Source of the DNA: Byssochlamys sp. IMV 00236
Taxonomy: Eukaryota > Ascomycota > Eurotiomycetes > Eurotiales > Thermoascaceae
NCBI GenBank assembly: GCA_001931875.2
Contig: MSJH02000763.1
Span: forward strand, 1 to 64,000
Reading direction: 5' to 3'
DNA: 64,000 bases
Below the pieces are notes generated by a model. The model ran no database searches. It was not told where the DNA came from and saw nothing but the letters and a program-made list of their open reading frames with translations. Both the position numbers and the translations under genes were made by a program. Positions 1 through 12,054 of this stretch are shown in pieces. Numbering within the stretch: the first letter of the stretch is position 1; every line of letters starts with the position of its first letter.

Positions 1-1050
1 TTTTTTTCATCCATTCTCGGATCATGAAACACGCCACTCGCTCAATTTATTCAGCGGAGAAGACGGAGTAGAGGGGAAAAGTAAATGAATGGCTATGCGA
101 GTCAACTCTTTCGATGATCCCAAAAATAACCTCAAGATAACACGTATGTAGTTACCACAATGTACATTTTTCAGACGCATGGCTCGCTCGATTGATTGGT
201 AATGATAGAAATAACTACAGGTCACATAGACTAAGTAAGTAGTAAGCCGAGTGTTTGTCCCAGGCACCAATGATTGACGGATCAAGTTACACGGATACGT
301 AGCCCTGAAGCCGGGCGCATACCTGGCTGGTGGTTGTACATGCATATAAACAGCCGTAGTACCTTAGTACCATACTCTACTAACAATAGATTATCTCCCA
401 ATTGGCTAATCTAATCTGATGGCTAATGCTCGTCATCGGATAATATAACTATAGCTCCGTCTATGCATGATTTAGTTAGCATTATAGTATGGTATAGTCT
501 CCCTATCACGCCATGTGATACGTTGACCAATCCGTATTTTTTTTCTCTTTTTTTGGTCCGTGTTTTCTAGAAGTGCATTAGAAGGTTGTGATGTATCTAA
601 TCTGGCTATCTAGTGAATCTGTGGCGGAGATATTAGAGTAGATCTCCGTTAATATCCTCCACAGTTTCGGTGTTGGTTCTCGATTGATATGTTTCCCCTT
701 TATGGTACATGTAATCGTTTAGATTCAGGTGGGATCAATCTCGATGTGAGAGATCTAAAAAAGTCTGATTTAGTCTATCATTGATACTTAGGTATGTATA
801 GGCATTGCGTTCCCTGCGCTGTAGTACGAATTTGGTCTTATTTTCGACTACTGTCTGCGCTCCGCAGGGTGTTATTAGTAATTAGATAAATGGAGAAGTA
901 GTTAACTAACTATAATGCGGTAGAAAGGGAGCCAGGGAGTATACTGGGATAGAAGATGATGTCAGTACTTTTATCCAAATTACCTATTCCGTTAGAAAAT
1001 ATAAAATCGAGCTGAGTATACATAGTGATACCTAAATCAAAATTTCAAGA
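1..1050. other. Intergenic, AT-rich, no gene seen
   Basis: This stretch lies downstream of the Rossmann-fold gene on the minus strand. I see only short frames that start at random and match nothing I know. No RNA gene, repeat array or mobile element was recognised. Confidence 0.5.
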
Positions 1051-1987
1051 TCAAGAGAATCTCTTAATCATCGCCTCCACATCCTCTCCTTCCACCGCAT
1101 CAATCTTCTCCCTCACCACCCTCTCAATCGCCTCATCAACAGGCTCATCCCCCTCCATCAAATCAATCCACCCCTCCGTATCCGCCCTCGCCAACAACCT
1201 ATCCGCTACGATAGCCACATCCTCTCTCGACACCGTTCCCACAGCCCTCGTATGGCCCAATTGCACTTTCCCCGTCGCCTTGTTATCGTCCAATAGGCCC
1301 GGGCGCAGGTTAATCGCCTGGAAGTGTCCCCCTTCCTTCTTCCGTTTCGCTGCTAGGGCAGTGAAGTATTCGTCGGCTTCGAGCTTGGCTCGCGCGTAGG
1401 TCGGAAGGGCCTGCGTGTCGAGGTGGACGATGTGCGCCCAGTCTTCGTCGGACATCCAGCGGGCTTTGTTCCGGCGGCTTCCGAGGTGAGAGATGAGGAG
1501 GAACTTGGTCACGCTTGGGTAGGAGAATGAGGCGTTGATGAAGTGTTTCGCGGCGTCTTGATCGATGGCGTATGTTCGTTCTGGACCGCCTTTTCCGCCG
1601 GCTCCTGTGGAAAAGAATACATTAGTAACATTATTATTGAAATTATGACAAGTGTCAAACAAAAGAAAAGAGAAGAGAAAATGCACGCAGGATAGAATAC
1701 AGAGTAGACATACCAGCTGACCAAACGACATAATCCGGCTTAACCGTATCCAAGATCTTCTTCGCATCCGCGGGCTGCTTGACTTCTTCTAGACTGGACA
1801 ACAACACCTCCACCTTCCCCTTCTGTCCTTTTCCCAGATTGAGAATCTCAGGCTCATGTTCTGGATTGCGAACCACGCTCGTCACGTTCCAGTTGCGCGC
1901 CAGGAGGAGAGGGGTTAAGAGCATAGCGACCTTGCCATGGCCGCCTAGGAGCAGGACATGGGGTGAGATACGCGGGACGGCTGCCAT
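1051..1987 (-). CDS. NAD(P)-binding Rossmann-fold protein, SDR/epimerase-like (YMR090W-like)
   Basis: Two exons, complement(join(1051..1604,1714..1987)), give 275 aa. The 109-nt intron has a GTATGT donor and CACAG acceptor, and the phase closes (GCT G|GA GCC). The N-terminus carries a beta strand and dinucleotide loop, VLLLGGHGKVAMLL (about residues 11-24), as in atypical short-chain dehydrogenases. A later YARAK (YxxxK) fits the SDR catalytic pair, and VSREDVA resembles the C-terminal part of the NAD(P)-binding 'YMR090W/YwnB' group. The family is soluble and usually of unknown substrate. The start is the first ATG before the Rossmann strand. The fold call is firm; the substrate is unknown. 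It is tandem with the polygalacturonase, but nothing links the two functionally. Confidence 0.8.
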
Positions 1988-2524
1988 TATCGGTGAGGGA
2001 TGAGACTGTAAGTATAGCCAGTGAGTATAGTATAGAGTATCTTTCTGAGCAGTTATGAGTTTTGCTTCTTTGTTCGTTTATGCTCTGAATTAATATTACA
2101 CAGCCGGAGTTACACTTCGGAGACTTATCGTGATAGTTAATCGTTGATTACTGAGCCAGAGCTACGAAGGCGGGGAAGTATGTAACCGGGATGGCGTCAT
2201 GATGTGCTTACGATAGCCGGAGCTTTTAATTAACGCCCGGAAAAGGAATCCATCCCACAAAAGAAGACCTGGGGGATACTGTTTGATATTCTACTTGGAG
2301 GATCTTCAAGGAGGTATGCGTTGATTGCTAGACAATGCTTTTCTTTTTCTTTTGTCATACACTTTGGCATGTAATTGACAACAAAGTTTAGACAAGAATG
2401 GCAAGGAGAAGAAAGAAAAGGAAGGTTATATACACCAAAAAGAACAATAACCCACGAGTTAATATCCACAAGCATAAACAGCGAAGTAACATACACTATG
2501 GTAGAGTATGTACTTTCTATCCCC
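1988..2524. other. Intergenic between Rossmann gene and polygalacturonase
   Basis: About 540 nt hold the promoter of the minus-strand Rossmann-fold gene and the 3' region of the polygalacturonase. It is purine/pyrimidine-rich near 2340-2430. No further gene or defined motif was seen. Confidence 0.4.
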
Positions 2525-3839
2525 TCAACAAGAAGCTCCATCCGGAACATTCTCACACGCATCACTTTCTTTTCCGCCCGTGATATCCACACCCTCCCAA
2601 GTCCAATCCTCGCAGCTTCCATCGCCGCAGAGGATATAGATCGGAGTAGCGTCGTCCGCCACGGAGCCCGTCACGCCATCGATGGTGAGATCGGTGATCG
2701 AGACCCCATTCGTCGGCTCGCCTGTAGGGCTCCCGTTCTCGTAGTCCTGTTCGATGACGATTCCATAATCGGTGATGTTGGATAGCTTGATGTTGGAATA
2801 CGTGACCTGCGAGACGGAGCCGGTGGCATCGTAGACGGTCTTGATGCGAACACCATTTTGGGAGTTGGAGATGCTGGAGTCTTGGATGGTTACGTTCTTG
2901 ACGGTGTTATCGTCGCGGCCGCCTACGGAGCCGATGGAGAGACCGTGGCCGCCGGAACAAGTGCCGTTGGAGAAGAGGATGTTCTGAATAAGATAATATC
3001 AGCATCTGCACCATATCCTATTTAAGTGCTTTTTTGGTAAACAAGATATAACATACCTCCCCCGAATTAACAGCCAGACAATCGTCCTGATTCCTCACAA
3101 CCGCATTTACAATCTCGACCCCCGTACTTTCCCCAACATCGAACGCATCGGTATTATGTCCTCCCTGCGTATCTCCATCCGAATTATCGATCGTGACATC
3201 TCTCAAGACCAACCCATCCGACTGGATACTAAACACATGAACAGGGGAATTCTTGATCGTGATCCCGCTGATAGTCGACGAGTCGAGGTGATGCGCGTAG
3301 AAGAACTTGGGCTTCGTCACGCCGCCGTTACTGCCCTTGCCGTCCCACCAGCGGGATCCGTTGCCGTTTAGGACGGAAGAGGGTTCACCAGAGACGGCGA
3401 TATTTGTGCCGGAGATGGAGATTAGAGGGCCGGACCATTCGGCGTATCCGAAGGTGGTTTCGCCGGAGAAAATGACCTGGTGTAAAGTTTTGTATTAGTT
3501 TGTTACTTTTATTCCCTTGTCTACTGGATGTAGATGCTGTATTTCGTGTATTTTGTTACGGAAATTAAGCTTGTTAGTTGGTTACTGGATAGATAGATAG
3601 ATAGATACCTTCGTCCCCTCATTCAGATCCGTCAAGTCGAGAGTCTTCCCCGCAGGGACTTCAATATCCTTCAGTGTAATCGTCGAACAAGACGCCTTGC
3701 TCTCCGTAGCAGCAGCAGCATCAGTGAATGTGCAGCTACTAGCTCTCCTATCGACTCGAGTCGGAGCCGGGCTAGCAGAAACGACAGCCGCCCCAGCAGT
3801 AGCCAGGCAGAGCCAAGAAGCGAGGGAATAATAATGCAT
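2525..3839 (-). CDS. Secreted endopolygalacturonase, glycoside hydrolase family 28
   Basis: Three exons, complement(join(2525..2983,3057..3476,3609..3839)), all in phase 0, give 369 aa. The product hydrolyses alpha-1,4 links in polygalacturonate outside the cell. Residues 1-21 are a signal peptide, followed by a short propeptide ending in a dibasic VDRR site (R31-R32). The GH28 active-site motifs are present: NTD at 185-187 (D187), DD at 208-209, GGHG with H230, and RIK at 263-265. The mature start ASSCTF and the C-terminal cysteines match fungal endo-PGs. I chose the ATG at 3839 because it opens a clean signal peptide; an in-frame upstream codon would add charged residues before it. Length and motifs suggest an active enzyme. 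Such genes are usually pectin-induced and carbon-repressed; I did not find a clear regulator site. Confidence 0.93.
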
Positions 3840-4013
3840 GTCTCTCGAACGAATCACACTCAAGGAAGGAATCAATCAATAGACGCAGACAAGACCAAAG
3901 GGTAGAAAGAGAGACGAATTATGTCGCAGAAAGATTGCGTTTCCTTGAAGATCGTCGTGGTACGGTACCTTGCATACTATACTCTCGAGTACCATAGATG
4001 GATCGCGTTTACG

Positions 4014-4029
4014 TTTTATAGATTTTATA
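4014..4029 (-). promoter_or_regulatory. Double TATA-like box upstream of polygalacturonase
   Basis: On the minus strand two TATAAAA heptamers (4023-4029 and 4014-4020) lie about 175-190 nt upstream of the polygalacturonase start codon. This is a sensible position for a strongly inducible secreted-enzyme gene. The motif is seen; its use as the core promoter is inferred. Confidence 0.45.
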
Positions 4030-5711
4030 GATCGTCATATAGGCCAAGAATACTGCTAGTTTAACTCACAAGCCAGCTGGACGGGCCAGCTACCGGTGTG
4101 TTCTATCCTTTCATGATGAGGGGGTTCGGTGGGACTCCGATATTAAAAGACCGCATCCCCCTGTATACTTTGAATCCACCATTTGAATCTCAAACATCGT
4201 CTGGACGGACCACGTACTTGATTGGGTTCAGTCTACGATCTTTGCAGGGCTGCTGAAAGATGTGAAAACGTGGCCACGGTCCGAGCTTTCTCCTGGTTAG
4301 CAAGTACGTAGTTAAGTATTGTTTCAGGTCTTGAACGGCCTTGCTTTAAGTAAGTACTGCTGCCAAGGATCGGTGACAGCCGTTTGAATATGCCGTGAGT
4401 GGTGGAGTGAAAACTCTAGATTGCTCCGTTGAGATGTTAGGTCGGAATAAACGCGGATAATAATAAACCGCCGTCGACTAGTTTCTGCTGGAAAGCAGGG
4501 GAGAAAGCTTCCTGCGGGGTTGTTTCTGACTTGCTGTTTCGCGATTGTCACTAATGTGTGATTCGATCCACCAGGTGAACAGAACAGGTAGTTTCTACTG
4601 CGTACTTGAGGTGTTGGCTCGTTGTTGTAAGGTCAGAATATGGTAGAGGTAAGGGAAACAAACAAAAAGTTTCAACGCCATCAAGGTTGAGTTTGTGAAC
4701 TGCCTACGAGTGGTCTGAGACTCTGACACTACACAAAGAGTTCAGCCCGTCCGTCTCCACCAACGGGTCATTATTGTGGACGAACCACGGAGACGATCGA
4801 ATCGACCCCAGGCTGAGAACGAAAGTTCTCAAGGGAAAAGTCGAGCCTCTCCATCTGGGCCATCTGTTGATTATTTAGATTGTTTACGTCCGTAATGAGT
4901 TCTCGCGTGGCCTTCCTGTTCCGGAGTCTATAGTTAACTACCGATGTTATTGATGGATAATTATTTACATTGTGATAACTAAGAGTAAGGAGTAACTGGT
5001 GAAGACAATCGTCAATTGCTCATCAGGCCGAATGGTGGCGGGCAAAAAGACTTTCTTAAGCTCTGGCGGATGTCACAGCTGTCTAGGGACGGAAAGACAG
5101 AATATGGTATAACTAACTAGATATCGCTTGCAAGGCTGTGTTTCGAACGGCTGGCCTGCGCCTTGCATTGCGTCGACGATCACTCTGAAAGTGTCCGATC
5201 TATCAAGATCTGCCTTAGCAGCAGGGATTCACCATGTGCAGAACGCAACCAACGGTGGTGAACGGACCTGTTGGACATACTTTGGCCAAGCCAATAATGC
5301 AACTTTGTTGATCTTGTTTTCTCAGGAATTAAGGACAGACATCGTCACGAGTACGAATCCGCAGAGAAGCCAGTAGTCTTGCTGAGAGGACGAAATTCCT
5401 GTTTTCCATGTGTCACCTCTAGGCTCTCAGGAATTACAGTCCGTAGACGCTCGGGAGAACCGGCAATGAAGGAGAGGATCGACGATCAACATCCAAGGCC
5501 GGGCCAGATTTCCGTTGGCTCTTGCGCGAACTATTGAAGGCGCATAAGGTTGTGAGGTCATCTGGATCCAGGCAGGCCTTGTAGCGAATTGCAATGCGAA
5601 CCTGCGATGACCGTTGAGAATGGCTTCGATCATGTCGTGATGTCCGGTATGTCCAAAGAAGCGCGTCTACATTCTCATTCTCCTTTGCGCTCAGACGTCC
5701 ATAGAGAGACA

Positions 5712-5732
5712 GTGTGTGTGTGTGTGTGTGTG
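5712..5732. repeat. (GT)n microsatellite
   Basis: A perfect run of about ten GT dinucleotides inside non-coding DNA. It makes spurious Cys-Val and His-Thr repeats in the overlapping frames. Confidence 0.95.
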
Positions 5733-8326
5733 AGGGGAATCTCCCGGCCGCCGTCACACTGCTGCATTCCTTTGTCACACTCTACGAGGATAGACTGTTT
5801 GACGGCTCTCACCTGCGTTCTTGCACTGCCGGCACTCTTTGGGGGAGAAGAATCTAGACCGTAGTCGGCGAGAAGAGTTTTTTCTCTCTTGACGATCAAT
5901 TTGCAAACTGTGGGTTCGCACACGGAGCCTGAAGAAATTAGTTAGAAAAGAATCATAATAAACTTCAGAGAGATTAGATTTTAAACTCCGGTCAAGGCAC
6001 AGGCCGAAGGGGATTTCATTTGCTGTGGGCGAGATGAAACAGTTGGGCCTTGCCAGGGACGAGAATCCTTCTCCACACGGGAAGCGGAAGTGGCCTAGTC
6101 GAGCCTGTTGTTCTGGTTGTTGGTTTATGGTATTGGCACATCCAGCTGAAGTTGGAATAATGACTGCAAGTGGACATTATTATTTCCTGTATTCTAATTG
6201 ACCCTCTCTTTCTCCTGATAATGATGAAATAAATGAAATGATAATCATAGATAATCGTAATGTATCCCTAGACTATAAGATCAAACCTGCCTCATTGGGC
6301 GACATTAAATAATATTATTATTCCACTAGACAGCTAACTAGTTATTCCTCTTCGGGCTTAGTCAGGGGCACGGATAGAACCCCCACTCTTTCCTTATTAT
6401 TATTATTATTTTCTTTCTTTTCGTTCATTTTCACGCCCAAACGGCTCTCTCTCCGGCGTCAAGTCAAGCCTTCAGGTCAAGCCTTCAGCGGCCACCACAG
6501 TTTCAGAGACAAGAGGCGCCAGTCGGACTTGGCGATTGGGCGTCTATATGGTACGGATCCAGATAACCATACATACATGCCGCCCTTCTCAGATAAAATG
6601 ACGGCGCCATTGGTTACGCCATGACTCCGACAGCCAAGGGGCATTCTTCTCGCGCTAAGATTGGGCATTATTATGCAGCAGACAACTGCCAAACGCCGGG
6701 CGAGATCTGTCAGTCAGAATAAGAGCAAGAGCAAGCATGCTGCCCGGTACATAGTGCATAATTCCGGACGCCTGTCTATAGACCTCGCATTGTCACAATA
6801 CAACCTGGTCCCCTGTGTGACCGGAAGCTATTCAAGCGATCTGAAGACGCCCCGCAGCATTGTTGTTTGATAAGCGAGGAGGGAAGGGGATTTCATTCTG
6901 ATAGTCATAGTTGGTATGCAAGGGAGGTTGGCCAATGATCAATGATGTGGCAGCATAACGCCTGTCAATATCAATCTCCTGCCAATGCAAATTGATTGGT
7001 AGCATCAAATCACGATTCGATGTTACGCATCCTATTCGCGCGGTCGTGTTATTCTGCAATCGAGACTTGACCGCGCTCCGTTAACTTGATCCCCCGTACT
7101 ACTACAGTACTCCATCAACCCTCCGACACAGCTCACTGGCTGAGGCTGGGCTAGGCTATAGGGGGAATGCTGAGACGTAGCAAACGCATTTCTCGTCCAA
7201 TATCCGGGGGCATTATTGAGAAAATGACGGTCAACGGAACTATGCGCACATCAGACCCAGGAGAGAGAGTGTTCATGATCGCAAAGGAGACACAGCAGAG
7301 GAGCAAACCTAAGTGATATTATTATTGCTTTGCGGCGACACTATGATACACTAGAGGAATACCATAATAGGATGCAGCAACCAAATAATCATCATCATCA
7401 TGATTATTATTTATTATTTCTTTGCCAAACTCAGCCCCAGATTCGATCTCGGACCCACAACCCGACGGACAGTCGGAAACGAGAGCAAATTGAAGTCTTT
7501 CAATCCTCATGGCCACGCTAGATCCCCCGCCAGTGTTGACGCCGGCGCGGCGCTGAACCACCAGCTGGGATAGTCCCAGTAAGGGGCGTAGCCGGTCCCT
7601 GACCACTGGAGCCCCTACGGAGTAAACAATGTCCAAAATGGCGGCGGCCAGGTCCCGTCGTATAGACAAACGGCCTGTCAAGACTTGATTTGTCTCGACC
7701 CGTCTCCTTGTCCCTTTGCGTTTCATTGATCGCCTGAACTCCCGCTGGGACAGCCGGTGCAATCCCAGTGCGCCCTAAGTCTCTCTGGCTGAAGACCGGG
7801 CCCCGAAGAATGGGAATTCGAACCAGTTTGCTGATCAAGCCCAGATCGCCATGCTCCTCCTAACTCTTTTTTATCCTGTTCGTCCCAGTTCAGTTCAGTT
7901 CCTCTGGATGTTGAGCTACGCTGCCTCCTCCTACCTCGTCGCCGTCCACGACCTTGGACACTGCCAACTGTGGTAGACCACCGCGTCTTCCTCTTGTCGC
8001 TCGTTTCGAAACATCGCCGTTGCATACAACGTATCTACAATCCTTCAGACTCTCCTTTTCTTTCATTCTGTCTTGATTCTACCGACCAGACCCATTCACC
8101 AACCAACCAAACCAACCGAATTCCCTCCTTTTCCCAAAGAACGTCGCTACGCGGTGCGGAACCAACAAACGACATCCATCTAGTTATACAACCAAACAGG
8201 ACAATCCTTTGATAATCACGAGCTAGAACTGCGGCGGAGCAGTATCGAGGTCGCCAGTATCTGTCGCAACAGAAGGCGGAAGATTCAAGTGTGGAAGGTC
8301 ATCGCAACTGTGGTAGTGCGCACGGA

Positions 8327-8359
8327 ATGCATACTGTCCAATCCTGCCCGGACAATTAA
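8327..8359 (+). other. Possible uORF, 10 codons, in the leader of the 8536 gene
   Basis: An ATG at 8327 opens a ten-codon frame ending in TAA at 8357-8359, about 175 nt before the main start. It would lie in the 5' leader if transcription begins in the pyrimidine-rich stretch near 7950-8150. Whether it is transcribed or affects translation is inference. Confidence 0.3.
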
Positions 8360-8535
8360 GCAATTGGAGGTGTCGAAGATCGGGCGAAGCCTATTCATAC
8401 TGTTCATTGTCCTTGCGGTTAATCTACCTACCGCTGTGGTTCGTTTGTCACCTATTTTACTGGGCCTCTGTGAGCATACTCATTGGTTTCCAGACATCAA
8501 TCATACCCGGCATTGAAAACACCCAAGTTGCCAAA

Positions 8536-11500
8536 ATGAACCGATTTAGGAAGAGCAAGAAGGTGAAGGAGGTGCGACAGGAGCCCGAGAGTGTCCCCCC
8601 GGTCCCAGTTATTCCTATCCAGGCTATCCCGAAGCTGCCTAAGAAATCCAAGAAGGAGGAGCCACAGCCGGAGCCAGAGCCGGAATTTAACTTGGATAAT
8701 GCGCTTCCATCGACGGATGATTTCCGCACCAGTCTCATCATGCCAAAGTTGTCTGCGCGATTCAGTATGTTGAGGGAGCAGGACGATCCAACGTCCAAGA
8801 TCGGCAAAGCAAATGACGACAGCGTCCTCTTCCCGAAGAGAGCTTCGAGGCTCAATCTCTTTGGCCATAACCCCATCGGCCCGGGTCTCCTGGCAGACAT
8901 TGCGGAAGTGTCATCAATAAGGCCTTCACTCGACTCCGGTCGAGCAGGTTCATTTGCGGAAAGCCGTGATGATGAAACAGATTTCACAAAGCCTCCCACT
9001 GGTAGTGTAATGTCGAGAGCCAGACCGGGAGAAGGAAACAACCTCTTTGGTGGCCGACAGAAGGTGTACAAGATCCCAGTCAAATCAACCGAGTCGGGAG
9101 GCTCAGGGGGTCTGAAGGGAAGGACACTCTATGATGACGACGTGACCCTCTCTACCTTCCAGCGACTGCGGCTTGAAGAAAAGGAGAATCGACTTGCGGA
9201 AACAATGGACTGCCTACAAGGTCCAACAGCAGCTGATCCTGCGGAACTTTCTTCCATAAAGAGAACCACGACCTCTTCGACCGCTTCCGGGCCGTCAAAT
9301 GCTCGAACCTCTACGGCTGCAACTTCTATTGACGAAGAGCCGTCTACCGTTTCTACTGAGCCTAGCCAGACGGCTTCCAATACTGGACCGACAGTTCCAG
9401 AACGCCCCAAACCGCGTCGTCTCTACGGACAGGGTCTTGAGCAACCCCAGAACAAGAAATCACCCGCCTTCGCTGCTATCAGCAAGTTTGAGTCTCTCAG
9501 CCGACAGCGAACAGGGAACCTCGAAACGCCCCCTTTGAACCGGCACTTCTCACGAAGTGCTCATAATCTGCGTGACAGATTGCAGACATCATCCCCCGTT
9601 AATGCAGCTAGTGGGCACGAGAATACCCCGCCGCCTTCTGCTACTTCTCCACATCCGCAGAACAATAAGGAGCTTGGATTTGAACCGAATTCAGCTTCTT
9701 CCCCTACTGGGTATGGTGTCATTCCTCCTTTAAGCCCACCTGTGAGCGAAAATGAAATTCTGGCTGCTGCAATGCAGCCAGAAGACAAAGGCAAAGCAAC
9801 CGCAATGGGCTTGTTCAACAAGCCCAATTCACAGTACGACGAACAGCAGTTTACTCGCCGTCAGCTGCAAATGCATGAAGGACGCAACACGCCGGAATTG
9901 AGGCAGCAGTCTCCACGCCGTGGAGCCCCAGTCCCTGATAATGGGCGTGGAAGACGACTATCGAATGGGAGCAAGCGTTCGAAGACGGAATCAGTGTCCT
10001 CTCATTACAGTGTCCGTCGCACTAGCAGTAACTCCCCAGGGCCAAATGCGAGAGAAGAAGGCCCCAACGGATCATCCGGTGCGACTTTCTTTGCAAACTC
10101 CAGCGGAAGCGAATCGGAACGTGAGGGGGAGGAAGATAGAGGGCCCTCAAGAAAGCCATCTTCTCAAGCATTGGACGACATACACCCCGCCTTGCGGCCT
10201 CGCAACACTGAATTAACCGAAGACGATGCAGAGGCTGCTGTTCAAGAACCTAGCGTTATCTTGCCAGAGGTGAGATTCTCCGATCTTCGTGATCTGAATC
10301 CCCTTACGGAAATCAGCGAGCCAGACGCGGGAGCTCCAGCTATTGTCGAAGAGGAGTCGTCTGAGAAAGCACTCGATTCCCCGACCCTTGGACCATCAGG
10401 CCTCGGATTGAGTGGATTGATTAGAACCCACTTGCGACATGACAGTGATAAATCATCGATATATCCTTTTCCACAGTCGCCCGGGCTCCCTTCAACTGAC
10501 CCTGCAAGATATCGCGAATCCATTATCGATCCTGCAGTTGACAACTTCCGTCTGTCCTATGCGACATACACCGATTGCATCCAGGAAGATGACTGGATGG
10601 ATACGAGTTACAATGCGGTGCAGAGTACTTTTGATAAGATCTCAGAGCCCACTCCGAATGACAGCATGTCAAGCATGTCGATGAGGGCAAAGCAGATGCT
10701 CGAACAGGCTACTGCACTGGGAGCCCGGGACGGTGATGATTTCCAGACGCGGGAGAGCAGTGAGCAGGATGAACTCAAGTCGAACCAGAGGCGGCGCGGC
10801 AGTGTTGAGACAGAAAGGGAACGTGAGGAATTTGCTAACGAACTCGCTGAAAGACGAAGAAAAGTGCAGGAGAAGCTGCGAGATTTTGCCGAAAACGAAA
10901 GCAGATCAAGCAGTCCTGCGCCTGGTCGTTCGACTCCTGATTTGAAAGGAAACGCTTTCGCCGCGTTGAAGAATAAGTCCAGCAAGAAAGCCGACTCTGC
11001 TCACTCGAAGATCTTCGGGAGTCGTTCCAGGGCCACATCGGTTTCTTCTGTCGTCTCGGATATGGAAAATGATGAGCAGTCGCCCTATGCGCTCGGTAGG
11101 CATTCCAATAGTAGTACCGGGAAGAATATTTGGCAAAAGGCTCGTGCGCTGGGTCGTTCCAGTCGCGAGGAATCTCGAGACTCGAGCCCCCGTCGAGGCC
11201 CTTCGCCATCCTCTCGTCCTGAGTCCGATATGTCAGGCCGATCCAAGATTAGCTTGAGGGCCAGAGATGACTTAGACAAGGTGGACGAATACTTTGTTAG
11301 CCAGCACACGAGCCGTTCATCTGGCGAGACTTCTGGTAACCGTACATCGGATTCCGTGACAGCATCCACCCGTCCGTCTGTGGAGGCAGGCGAACAAAAC
11401 CCCTATGAACGATCCGCATCCGTCGCATCGGGAAACTACAGTGGTGGTCGACCAGGTCAATTAGAGGTCAACTCTGCAGGGGAGCCTCCTGAGTTGGGTC

Positions 11501-12054
11501 TCTCTCCTCGGCCTTCCCCAGCCGCCCCCTATTCAGCCAATACTACACCTCCGCTATATGAAATGTCATCGGACAGCTCTGCTGCCTCCACGCCTGCATC
11601 TTTCCAACCTGGTTCGAATGCCATTTCGCAACGGGCGGCTGGAAGCTCCGGTCTCCAAAAACGGATGGTCAACAAGATGCAGATCTCTGAGCCCACTCTC
11701 GTTTCTTCTACATACAGGGTCCCTACCGTCAATTTACCGCCAGGAGCGAGTCTGACTAATGGAATGGAGACACCTCCTGTTCCCCCGATGAACCCTCGCC
11801 GCCGCCGCCAGACTGCTACGCAAACCATCCTGGGAGCTCTCAAGGGTGACAAGAACGAGCAGCCTCCCGTTCCGCCCAACAGCCACGCAGAGGAGCGGAG
11901 TACATTCTCTGACGAGGGCGAGCGATTTCCCAAAGCGCTGAATCGACTTAGGAATATCTCCAGCGAAGGTTCGAGTCTTCACGGCAAGGCTCGCAAGGAC
12001 TCCGTCATACCCCAGCAAACCCCTAGCACCTCGCGACCCAGCAGAATGTTTTAA
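8536..12054 (+). CDS. Large disordered Ser/Pro-rich protein, unknown function
   Basis: A single uninterrupted frame of 1172 aa starts at an ATG in a good context (CAAAATGAAC). The frame is open further upstream, but only from a non-ATG codon, so 8536 is the start. The N-terminus is basic (MNRFRKSKKVKEVR), followed by an acidic Pro-Glu run. Most of the chain is low-complexity Ser/Pro/Arg, with a short charged segment of coiled-coil character near residues 765-800 (REREEFANELAERRRKVQEK) and polyproline patches such as PPVPPMNP near the C-terminus that could bind SH3 or WW domains. I recognise no catalytic or structural domain. It looks like a fungal-specific scaffold or cell-cortex protein, but that is a guess. 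Poly-A-type AATAAA follows at 12345. Confidence 0.8.
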   Translation: MNRFRKSKKVKEVRQEPESVPPVPVIPIQAIPKLPKKSKKEEPQPEPEPEFNLDNALPSTDDFRTSLIMPKLSARFSMLREQDDPTSKIGKANDDSVLFPKRASRLNLFGHNPIGPGLLADIAEVSSIRPSLDSGRAGSFAESRDDETDFTKPPTGSVMSRARPGEGNNLFGGRQKVYKIPVKSTESGGSGGLKGRTLYDDDVTLSTFQRLRLEEKENRLAETMDCLQGPTAADPAELSSIKRTTTSSTASGPSNARTSTAATSIDEEPSTVSTEPSQTASNTGPTVPERPKPRRLYGQGLEQPQNKKSPAFAAISKFESLSRQRTGNLETPPLNRHFSRSAHNLRDRLQTSSPVNAASGHENTPPPSATSPHPQNNKELGFEPNSASSPTGYGVIPPLSPPVSENEILAAAMQPEDKGKATAMGLFNKPNSQYDEQQFTRRQLQMHEGRNTPELRQQSPRRGAPVPDNGRGRRLSNGSKRSKTESVSSHYSVRRTSSNSPGPNAREEGPNGSSGATFFANSSGSESEREGEEDRGPSRKPSSQALDDIHPALRPRNTELTEDDAEAAVQEPSVILPEVRFSDLRDLNPLTEISEPDAGAPAIVEEESSEKALDSPTLGPSGLGLSGLIRTHLRHDSDKSSIYPFPQSPGLPSTDPARYRESIIDPAVDNFRLSYATYTDCIQEDDWMDTSYNAVQSTFDKISEPTPNDSMSSMSMRAKQMLEQATALGARDGDDFQTRESSEQDELKSNQRRRGSVETEREREEFANELAERRRKVQEKLRDFAENESRSSSPAPGRSTPDLKGNAFAALKNKSSKKADSAHSKIFGSRSRATSVSSVVSDMENDEQSPYALGRHSNSSTGKNIWQKARALGRSSREESRDSSPRRGPSPSSRPESDMSGRSKISLRARDDLDKVDEYFVSQHTSRSSGETSGNRTSDSVTASTRPSVEAGEQNPYERSASVASGNYSGGRPGQLEVNSAGEPPELGLSPRPSPAAPYSANTTPPLYEMSSDSSAASTPASFQPGSNAISQRAAGSSGLQKRMVNKMQISEPTLVSSTYRVPTVNLPPGASLTNGMETPPVPPMNPRRRRQTATQTILGALKGDKNEQPPVPPNSHAEERSTFSDEGERFPKALNRLRNISSEGSSLHGKARKDSVIPQQTPSTSRPSRMF

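Larger units (their letters stand above)
3840..8535. other. 4.7 kb intergenic region, no supported gene
   Basis: No frame here shows a recognisable domain or a plausible spliced model. The first few hundred bases are the polygalacturonase promoter. From about 7950 the plus strand becomes pyrimidine- and CAA/CCAA-rich, as in a fungal 5' leader, and probably belongs to the large gene starting at 8536. A (GT)n microsatellite lies at 5712-5732. The remainder is unassigned. Confidence 0.4.

Noticed and set aside
7800..7830. TTCGAAT-containing stretch resembling a tRNA T-loop on the minus strand
   Set aside because: No T-arm pairing around it, and no matching anticodon or acceptor arms found.
8407..8535. 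In-frame N-terminal extension of the large disordered protein
   Set aside because: The extension begins with TTG, not ATG, and has a different, hydrophobic composition; the first ATG is 8536.
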